64,000 nt of DNA from Nectonema munidae (Eukaryota; Nematomorpha; Nectonematoida; Nectonematidae): the NCBI GenBank assembly GCA_030549495.1, contig JAUIRK010000333.1, positions 310,001 through 374,000 of the forward strand. The letters are read 5' to 3'. Both the position numbers and the translations under genes were made by a program. The notes beneath the pieces were generated by a model that was not told where the DNA came from, did no database searches, and saw only the letters and a list, made by a program, of their open reading frames with translations. Every line of letters starts with the position of its first letter. The stretch's first letter is position 1. This document shows positions 60,001-64,000 of this stretch, in pieces.

Positions 60001-61592
60001 AAACATCAACTTTACCATGCGATGATGAGAAAGGTAGGCACATATCTCTTGCTCAATTGATTGAGCAAACAACAGAAAAATTCAAAGTTAAAGAACTCAT
60101 ATCAGCTGAAAAATACGAAATGGTAAAGGAAAATTTGCCAAAGTCGGAAGATCTCTAAGAAGGCTGGGAAGTAAGAATTGTGCCTACCCTTGTTGAAAAC
60201 TTATCCGAAGAAGAAGTTACAGAAGATAGTGAAATTACACTCATGGAAAAAGATCAAATAAAAACATGTGGTAGTTCAAAAGAAGCATTCGAATTTACAG
60301 AACGCATAAAAAACTACTGTTTGGACAAAGAAGTGACAGATGTTTGGTTAGCCTTTAAAAAAGCTGAAACATTATTACAGGAAAATATATTCTATAGTCA
60401 ACATAAAAAAACAAACCAAGATTAACTCCTTTTTTCACAGAAAATAATTTATCCTGTAATATAATTACAATCTGATGTTTGTTGGTAAATAATATTTCTT
60501 GAACAATTAAACTTCCCTTTTTAAAGTTTTAACATCGAAGAAATTTTTTCACTATTTGGACAATCTAGATGTTAAGACCATAAAACCAAAGTCCAAAGAG
60601 TGGTCTAAATAACGGGATTCTACCTATATATATATATATATCATAAGTAATGAGAAGATAATGATTTCAATCAAATAAGTAAATAGATTATTTAAATACA
60701 TAAAGGAAAATGTATTTTATATTATGCAGAGACTATAAAGAATAGTGAGAATGCTGAGTGCGGGTGGCTTAAAGCTGTGATAGTTCTGAAAGCACTATCA
60801 TTGACTAGGATATTGAAAATTAACAAAGTCAGAATATGCACTTTTGAATTGATCAGAGTCGGCGCCTGTCTAGATGTGTTGTGATGAGTGCGTCAGTATT
60901 CAAGTTATAGAATACGCATTTTATCAGACTTTAAGTTGTCCAGCTTTTTGGCTTTCCCAGTTTGCTTTGATTCTGCGATGTTTAAAAAGGCGCACCATCT
61001 TTAAATGCTGGTTTTATATTGAGATAGAAATATAAGATTCAGTATCTTACAACTAATTTCAGTAAGAACAGTCGCACCGTGGGCCTTTCCTTAGAATTGT
61101 GCCACGAAAGTTGATCTAGATAGGAACGTTGAGTGAACTATTATTAATCTTTATTTTGTCAGAAAAAAAATAAGATTTAAAAAAATTCTCTTGATTCAAA
61201 GAATTAATTGTAAATGATGAAGGTGGATGCATTTTTACGTTGAACTATTTTTCACACGACTATATGAGCACATTAGTGTAAAAGAGATTAAGGGGTGTGT
61301 CAGAAAATCGAAATTTTCTGCCTCAACAGTTAACTTTAGGATGTCAAAAAGAAAGCTTAATTCACTGCATCTTAGCCATACACTTCAAAAAGTTAAATAT
61401 TATGCGTAAACTACTTTTTCAGGAGATGAAGAAACTTTTTTGAAGTTGGGAGGTAAGGAAACGCCGTAAACCTTTACTTTTTCTGAATTGAGAGGTAGTG
61501 CTGAAAATTGGTCATTTTTATTCTTTTCTCCGATGAACTGACCTTCTTTCCACCCCATTTTCCGCAATAAGTCGAATCCAACGCAATCACTC
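32996..61592 (-). CDS. GPATCH1: GPATCH1-like G-patch protein, 11 visible exons, 5' end outside window
   Basis: Whole-gene entry, minus strand. Exons: 61592-61415, 56977-56747, 55923-55818, 54222-53947, 53363-53223, 51184-51015, 46470-46221, 44864-44788, 44347-44191, 35379-35264, 33049-32996. Every junction keeps phase, giving about 584 residues of C-terminal protein. Landmarks shared in order with animal GPATCH1, recalled from memory: G-patch (VGFDLLRKMGWKEGQ), KVYGVSLPP, GQ-AFGIGVFEEEEEMDVY, EKQKRYQVFV, MNEWE, a folded stretch with FGCATRTLSSWLPNKL, VDIFKAIFESTSSESEEDI, and a Lys/Arg-rich tail ending HHSKS. GPATCH1 is a nuclear spliceosome-associated protein; human GPATCH1 is linked to the helicase DHX35, and the plant homologue is TOUGH. 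The N-terminal GPATCH1 domain is missing and should lie past 64000. Introns reach 8.8 kb and are full of transposons. I did not find the usual EFGPxLPP motif before the tail. Confidence 0.88.
33228..33870. mobile_element. Non-autonomous element of the GGACATTTGG family, copy 1
   Basis: TGAAAAG is duplicated exactly on both flanks (33221-33227 and 33871-33877). The terminal regions are inverted and built of reiterated phrases such as GGACATTTGGTCGAA and CAGACATTTGGGCGAAC. No coding sequence. Inserted between the last two exons of the GPATCH1-like gene. Confidence 0.72.
35264..35379 (-). CDS. GPATCH1: GPATCH1-like exon j: Lys/Ser-rich tail
   Basis: The acceptor is ATACTTTAG and the donor GTATGC. 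The 38 codons read DSKKVSLDDVESSKS, a serine run, then KNEKERKHKKSKKYSKK. A basic tail of this kind closes GPATCH1 proteins. The first two bases complete the codon left by 44191 to give Ala, and the exon ends in phase 0. The intron before it is 8.8 kb. Confidence 0.83.
36735..37049 (+). mobile_element. pogo/Tigger-like MITE (family P), third copy
   Basis: The right end GTCGAATAAACGAGGTGTGG precedes TA. The interior aligns with the 20.3-kb copy at several blocks (GATATTTG..GTAATC.GTTG.TGTC; GGCTAAAG...GTGTCG; TTACAGCCAATA). It lies just outside, 3' of the exon at 35379 in genomic order, within the 8.8-kb intron. Confidence 0.6.
37804..38392. mobile_element. hAT MITE (family H1), copy 2
   Basis: The ends are TAGAGGTGGCCAAACTACG and AAGTTTGCACATCTCTG. 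Flanks CTTTATCA (37796-37803) and CTCTATCA (38393-38400) match at 7 of 8, an 8-bp hAT target duplication. Lies in the 8.8-kb intron of the GPATCH1-like gene. Confidence 0.8.
38393..39572. other. Intron; GC-richer patch at 38930-39180
   Basis: Within the 8.8-kb GPATCH1-like intron. 38930-39180 is less AT-rich and non-repetitive. The plus-strand frame at 38663 has no motif. Confidence 0.35.
39581..39840. mobile_element. hAT MITE (family H2), 260 bp
   Basis: The ends CAGTGTTTCCCAAACT and AGTTTGGGCACCACTG are inverted. ATCTAAAA is duplicated exactly at 39573-39580 and 39841-39848. Confidence 0.9.
41216..41354 (-). mobile_element. piggyBac-type MITE, copy D (inverted)
   Basis: Reverse-complement copy of the same element, in the 8.8-kb intron of the GPATCH1-like gene. 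One flank has mutated from TTAA to ATAA. Confidence 0.83.
41451..42162. mobile_element. Non-autonomous element of the GGACATTTGG family, copy 2
   Basis: The ends GGGTGCTAGGAGCGTTCG and the complement of TGGTGGCCGGACCGTTCG continue inward with GTACCCGGACA. TACAGTA is duplicated at 41444-41450 and 42163-42169. The target is itself the terminus of a Tigger element. The interior has no recognisable gene. Confidence 0.8.
42163..43330 (+). mobile_element. Tigger/pogo element, truncated, split by a MITE
   Basis: The terminus TACAGTAGAACTCC is interrupted by the 712-bp element to its left. From about 42890 the plus strand carries the DNA-binding part: KLAEMFSIGQTQVQNI, SSRKRRGASTSNDNLNDLM, then SGPQMQERALL and DLTLCNFKASNGSLRRFKER HNI, the CENP-B-like helix-turn-helix pair. 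Stops and a frame shift are present. No DDE domain or right end was found. It lies in a GPATCH1-like intron, opposite to the gene. Confidence 0.65.
42518..42678 (-). CDS. Possible alternative terminal exon inside a Tigger element
   Basis: An open minus-strand segment of 53 codons and a stop, preceded by a fair pyrimidine tract and AG. It would splice in phase to 44191 (K-EFEILHEEDSEPEE..., ending NLEDF). It has no resemblance to the basic tail of the family, and it sits in what looks like the 5' untranslated part of a Tigger fossil. If used, it would give a short isoform without the basic tail. More likely a chance open frame; a one-in-three phase match is not strong. Confidence 0.2.
44191..44347 (-). 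CDS. GPATCH1: GPATCH1-like exon i: DIFKAIFESSS motif
   Basis: The peptide begins KPSVDIFKAIFESTSSESEE. Vertebrate GPATCH1 has RPSMDLFRAIFASSSDE at the same point, so this is one of the strongest matches. The acceptor is CTAATCAG and the donor GTATGA. The spare G pairs with CT at 35379. It also pairs with AG at 42678, the possible alternative last exon. Confidence 0.9.
44788..44864 (-). CDS. GPATCH1: GPATCH1-like exon h (short, acidic)
   Basis: A 77-bp exon with acceptor TTTCTAAG and a good donor GTAAGA. The peptide NNENASTSNFQDQEKNKSSI is low-complexity, like the disordered region preceding the MDLFRAIF motif in relatives. It has no diagnostic residues. Support comes from both splice sites and from phase agreement with the exons on either side. 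Confidence 0.7.
46221..46470 (-). CDS. GPATCH1: GPATCH1-like exon g
   Basis: The acceptor CTAG is followed by EHKKKLLEAVKNKAFGCATR in phase 0, then TLSSWLPNKLVYRIFHI. This fits the vertebrate MFGKLTRDTFEWHPDKLLCKRFNVP block. Three donors are possible. GTAATA at 46220 is preferred because it leaves one base, as the next exon requires. The alternatives (GTATTT at 46266, GTTAAT at 46248) leave phase 0 and fit worse. Confidence 0.8.
46471..49413. other. Intron, mostly unexplained
   Basis: Part of the 4.5-kb intron before exon 46470. 47850-48420 is more balanced in composition, with broken open frames in several phases that look like old coding sequence I cannot assign. Confidence 0.35.
47352..47390. 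repeat. 19-bp direct duplication
   Basis: ACACGATACATATTTACAT appears twice in a row, intronic. Preceded by TTAG-rich low-complexity sequence from 47200. Confidence 0.8.
49422..49634. mobile_element. hAT MITE (family H3), 213 bp
   Basis: The left end is CAGGGGTTCGCAACC and the right end terminates CTCCTCTG. TGTTAGAC is duplicated exactly at 49414-49421 and 49635-49642. GGGGTTCG phrases recur inside. Confidence 0.85.
49873..49995. mobile_element. GGACATTTGG family, one end only
   Basis: Starts GGGTGGTCGC, then GTACCCGGACATTTGGCCGA and two more related phrases. No opposite end was found; a LINE fragment begins about 100 bases on and may have replaced it. Confidence 0.55.
50095..50640 (-). pseudogene. 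LINE fragment, linker before the reverse transcriptase
   Basis: The minus strand contains RYRTWKVKEPVVRLEFRK, later RRTNHHLKKTERNMAVEGRS, and ends EWSEMEIMNEVEKAMMKMKD NKG, the linker that precedes the KMKxGKAxGPDG block. Several stops. Sits in a GPATCH1-like intron in the same orientation as the gene. Confidence 0.6.
51015..51184 (-). CDS. GPATCH1: GPATCH1-like exon f: NEWE motif
   Basis: The peptide reads DEFFDISYAGMNEWEIYQEQ, later DLFSRFTKRL. The family has MTEWERGRE and LSSRFTHAK in the same order. The acceptor is GATTTAG; the donor is GTAATT after a complete GAG codon (phase 0). The following intron is 4.5 kb and holds a hAT MITE and a LINE fragment. Confidence 0.87.
52452..52684. mobile_element. 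Long-armed foldback MITE, 233 bp
   Basis: The outer ends GCAGC and GCTGC lead to paired blocks ACGAGTAAA, ATTTCGGTGTAGA and TTCAAGTTCAC on the left, each with its complement on the right in reverse order. Arms of roughly 90 bases. The target is perhaps TA or ATA. Confidence 0.65.
53223..53363 (-). CDS. GPATCH1: GPATCH1-like exon e: EKQKRY motif
   Basis: The acceptor is GCATTTTAG and the donor GTGAGT. The peptide includes GQFFSKNEEKQKRYQVFV, matching the vertebrate KPFAKDPEKQKRYDEFLV. Too short and too spliced to show as a long open frame, it was found by looking between flanking exons. The final G joins AT of the next exon to make Asp. Confidence 0.88.
53947..54222 (-). CDS. GPATCH1: GPATCH1-like exon d
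   Basis: The acceptor is TTTTATTAG and the donor is a strong GTAAGT. The peptide contains FHSLPDFILNE and APKDRGQQLGE, which correspond to the family's LDGFSLA and the segment ending LLGE. The exon starts with two bases and ends with one spare base, matching both neighbours. Similarity in the middle is weak, so the placement rests on phase, the strong donor and the two anchors. Confidence 0.82.
54838..54925 (+). mobile_element. hAT-type left terminus, partner not found
   Basis: CAGTGGTTCCCAAAGTGGG is a standard hAT-type end. I found neither a complementary end nor a duplicate of the flank GAATAGGA before the next exon. Confidence 0.4.
55400..55715. repeat. Two-unit tandem repeat, about 160 bp each
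   Basis: TAAGATTT...ACCTCATTC...GACAATGT, GTTATTACCTATATTTTGCA and TTTGCACGATATTAAA occur twice in order, offset by about 159 bases. Intronic. Confidence 0.75.
55818..55923 (-). CDS. GPATCH1: GPATCH1-like exon c: acidic AFGIG segment
   Basis: The acceptor is CCTTTTTTAG and the donor GTTAGA. The peptide opens AFGIGVFEEEEEMDVYNTDS, matching the vertebrate AFGVGALEEEDDDIY segment closely in spacing and charge. Length is 35 codons plus one base, and that extra C is completed by AA of the next exon. Confidence 0.87.
56747..56977 (-). CDS. GPATCH1: GPATCH1-like exon b, ends at a GC donor
   Basis: The exon is 231 bp, phase 0 at both ends. The acceptor follows CTTTTCTTTTG...TTAAG. The peptide includes NSFEFAPK, NDCRGLGYH and KKSGIKGQ, which parallel the vertebrate stretch with TFAPKD, VHGLAY and KLGISGQ. 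The donor read here is GCAAGA, not GT. With it, KGQ joins directly to AFGIG of the next exon, as the family requires. Confidence 0.85.
57381..57541. repeat. Perfect 44-bp inverted repeat with 73-bp loop
   Basis: 57381-57424 is exactly complementary to 57498-57541. The arms read ATAATGTCATTTTTAAAATA and onward. Outside, TTAGAGTT pairs with AACTCTAA but the right flank has an extra CCCTAA-like insert. Likely a foldback or the terminus of a larger element. Confidence 0.8.
57598..57614. repeat. Short telomere-like CCCTAA run
   Basis: Reads AACCCTAACCCTAAGCC, with another CTAACCCTAACTCTAA at 57542. Too short to call an interstitial telomere. Confidence 0.5.
57700..58010. repeat. Three-unit tandem repeat, about 120 bp each
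   Basis: CACAATG-TTTACC-GTTGTCT-C-TTTTTATTA-TTCAAATCA-GGA-CAAA recurs at 57700, 57823 and 57939. It directly precedes the Tigger insertion. Open frames here are incidental. Confidence 0.7.
58130..60625 (+). mobile_element. Tigger/pogo element, near full length
   Basis: The left end near 58130 reads TAGAATCCCGCTATACGACC. The right end reads GGTCTAAATAACGGGATTCT followed by ACCTA, an imperfect inverted match. Subterminal GACCAC phrases repeat inward. TA-rich flanks suit a TA target. The transposase gene inside is broken. It occupies most of a 4.4-kb GPATCH1-like intron, on the opposite strand. Confidence 0.75.
58945..60424 (+). pseudogene. Broken Tigger transposase gene
   Basis: It opens MGTQKTRRNELSLKDKVSLV, the first helix-turn-helix. 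The second follows near 59280 (CGWFSQFKKRHAI-like), then KKAWMT at 59661 and FLDNAPSHPKDQE, VKLIFIPANTTSVLEPLDQG of the DDE_1 domain at 59750-59860. Two open C-terminal pieces (59946-60158 and 60180-60425) are acidic. Several stops and frame changes separate the parts. Confidence 0.75.
61415..61592 (-). CDS. GPATCH1: GPATCH1-like exon a: G-patch
   Basis: The acceptor follows a pyrimidine-rich tract ending TTTTTAG. The first base completes a codon begun upstream. The reading is SDCVGFDLLRKMGWKEGQ, then KVKVYGVSLPP, and it ends phase 0 before a GTAGTT donor. This is the start of the G-patch that contacts DEAH-box helicases. The usual GQGxG has become GQFIG, so one conserved glycine is a phenylalanine. 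The reading frame continues open upstream of the acceptor, but that part has no family resemblance and is taken as intron. Confidence 0.88.
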
Positions 61593-62149
61593 CTAAAAAT
61601 AAAAGCGTGAACAAAAGAAGAAAAAAGTGAATGCAGATGCACAAGTATCTCGAATTGCTTAATATTGTCGAAAGCGTCTTTTAAATATTCATTCATTGAT
61701 ACCATAACTAAATTTGCAATGAAAATTTGCGATTTTATATTTTAGATTTTAATTTATACAACGGAGCAAGAAAAAATTAGTTTAGTAAACTTTAAATTTA
61801 ATTTTTATAAAAATTTTTAACACAATCAATTGACCATTGTAAAAGTTTATGTTAATCCTGTTCAACAAAATAAAACAAAATCTAAGTTTTAATAATAATA
61901 AAACTAGTTATTTGTGTTCCAGAATTTTTTTAATTTTGTATAGTCTTTTTAAAACGCACCAGAAGTATTGTTGCAAGTTGCAAGGCAAGGATGTATTAAA
62001 ATGGGATAGATAGAAAATTGAAAGTTATTCTATGCCCAGAAAATTATTTACCTGACTTTATTGAATTGTAGCAATTTAACTCAAAGTTTGATTCGAAAAA
62101 ATTTGATCTTTTTATGACACCAAAGCAAACAAAATTAAATAAATACAGA

Positions 62150-64000
62150 AAGCTAAAAAGAGGAGAAAATAGAATTAGATAAAATTGCTAGGTTTATTGT
62201 CAAAACAAGCAATTATGTAAGAGGCAAGGATTATAAAAATAATAGCGAAATTGAGTCTGAAATAGAAAACTTACAAGAACAGTCACCGACTGAATGTCTA
62301 TTGAACCAGTTGGTCAAAGCTAAGTCAAAAACATAGAACAAAAAGTGAAAGTGAAGAGACAAATATGTTAGAAAATGAAGAAATACAAACTCAATCTTTT
62401 TGTGAAACTGAAGAATGCGTTTGGTTTATACAAAATCACTCCATCAATTCGCTACAAAATTATGTCTATGGTAGCTTCAAAGTTTCAAAACTCAAATGGG
62501 CATTTTGTTACTGGTGGTATTAAAGGTAGGAAAATGACTAAGGCTTGGTTTTATAAAAAACTGGCCGGTGGTAAAGGTGAAAGCGTAAAAAAAGTTAGTT
62601 CTGTATTCGAGAACAGCGTATTGTTCTGTTGTATTCTTTTTTCGTATACTCCATTAAATAGGATATCTAAATTAGAAACAAAAGAAGGATTTAATGGTGC
62701 TGGTAAATGGAAAGACAGTTCTGCTTTAGTTTCTCATGAAAACATATCATGGCATAGAAAAGCTTTTCTTGCATGGAAAGAAGCAGAAGAACGATTGTGG
62801 CAAGAACTAAAGATTTTATTCATCAGTTGAATATTGAAAGAGGCAAAGGAAGAAGACAGAAACTTTCTTGTATTCGATTTTTGGATTCTCGCAATTTCAC
62901 AGTTCAAGGAAGCAATGATTCTATTACTAGTACAAGTAATAGAAACCAAGGAAATTTTTTGCCCTCGTAAAATTCATCTCGTAATTTAATCCAATCCTCA
63001 AAGAGCAATTTGGCAGACACCAAAATCGCGCAAAAGGAAAGGCTACTCACTTATCGCCCCTTATTTCAAATGAATTGATATAAAAGCATAGTATAGTTGC
63101 AGAAGTGATTGAGAGCAAATACTTTGGTATCATGTGTGATTCCACATAGGATGTTTCGCATCAAGAACAGTATTCTTTAATTCTTCGTCATGCAATGTGC
63201 AAAGCAGGAAAAATGACAGTAAAAGAGGTATTTCTTGGTTTTATGAATTTCAACGGAAAATATGCAAAAATTATTGAAAAAGGAATTTGTCTTGGAATAG
63301 AAAGAGTTGGTCTTGACTTCAACAATTGCAGGGCTATTTGTTTTGGCAATGCAAATGTCATGGCTGGTAAACATACAGGGTTCAAAGTCGACTTTGTGAA
63401 AGAAACTCAAAAATAGTGTTAATATAACCATAGCTTAAATTTAGCTGAAGCTAATTGTATAAAAAATGATGCAAGCTCAGTAACATTTTTTAATGTTATA
63501 AATGAAACTTTTAATTTTCTCACTTGGACTACTATTAGATAGGAAACAATGAAAAAATATACTTCAGTGAGTGAAAAGTAGTACTGATACCAGATGGAAT
63601 TCTGGAGCGAATTCTATTCAAGCACTTGAAAGTGAATTAAGTGAGGTTTTTGATGTTCTAGAAGAAATCTAATCGTCGAAAAATTTTCGGTTGAACCTCA
63701 TGCCGATAGTAATGCTTTACTAAAAAATATTTAAGTTTAACTTTCAAGTTTTTCTTTCATTTTGGTCTCGTGTAATCAGGAAAATTGACACTGCACAAAA
63801 ACGGTTACAAATTCCTCATATTACTTTTGTTGATGCTCATGAAAGTTTAAATTCTCTGAAAATATTGTTACAAGAAAATCGAGAAATTAGCACACAAGGA
63901 GCAATAAGCAAAAGTACTAAACTGTGCAACAAGTGCGAAGTTGAAATTGAGATCAAGAGTGTTGGTAGAAAAAGAGGTAGGTCTGGAGAATTAGTGGTAG
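62150..64000 (+). mobile_element. hAT fossil (ZMYM1/DUF4371-like), cut by the window edge
   Basis: The plus strand shows in order: FCCILFSYTP, KEGFNGAGKWKDSSALVSHE, WHRKAFLAWKEAEERL (zinc-finger TTF-like part), LRHAMCKAGKMTVKEVFLGF, GLDFNNCRAICFGNANVMAG KHTGF (family: GLD..NCRGQGYDNAANMAG), TDTRWNSGANSIQALESEL, and QKRLQIPHITFVDAHESL. Stops and frame changes separate these. The element continues past 64000. It probably lies in an upstream intron of the GPATCH1-like gene. Confidence 0.72.

Overview
This is AT-rich animal nuclear DNA with introns. Low-complexity and repeat-derived sequence dominates. There are no bacterial operons, rRNA genes or CRISPR arrays. The decayed transposons (hAT, Tigger/pogo, piggyBac, Merlin, Tc1/IS630-like, non-LTR LINEs, a tRNA-derived SINE, many MITEs) and the divergent host proteins suggest a fast-evolving invertebrate, perhaps an arthropod. 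I cannot name the species.

Two host genes can be read, both on the minus strand. The main one is a GPATCH1-like spliceosome-associated G-patch protein. Eleven exons chain in perfect phase from 61592 down to a stop codon at 32996, with a poly(A) signal just beyond. Its 5' exons lie outside the window past 64000. Its introns carry most of the mobile elements in the right half of the window: a 2.5-kb Tigger, a second Tigger split by a MITE, hAT and piggyBac MITEs, LINE pieces, foldbacks and tandem arrays. A hAT transposase fossil runs off the right edge. The second gene (3897-5116) has four exons encoding a signal peptide, a six-cysteine EGF-like module and an SEA-like domain.

Layout: 0.7-3.0 kb holds diverged tandem repeats, a SINE with perfect 15-bp target duplications and the first of four near-identical 129-bp piggyBac-type MITEs. 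The EGF/SEA gene lies at 3.9-5.1 kb. From 7 to 24 kb there is no confident gene, but there are GC/CpG-richer patches that could be regulatory or exonic, plus MITEs. From 21.9 to 32.2 kb lies a graveyard of transposase and LINE fossils: IS630-like, piggyBac, Merlin, hAT, LINE, hAT and Tigger. From 33.0 to 61.6 kb is the GPATCH1-like gene, followed by the hAT fossil.

All gene models were read by eye from splice signals, phase and remembered family motifs. No alignment or database search was run.
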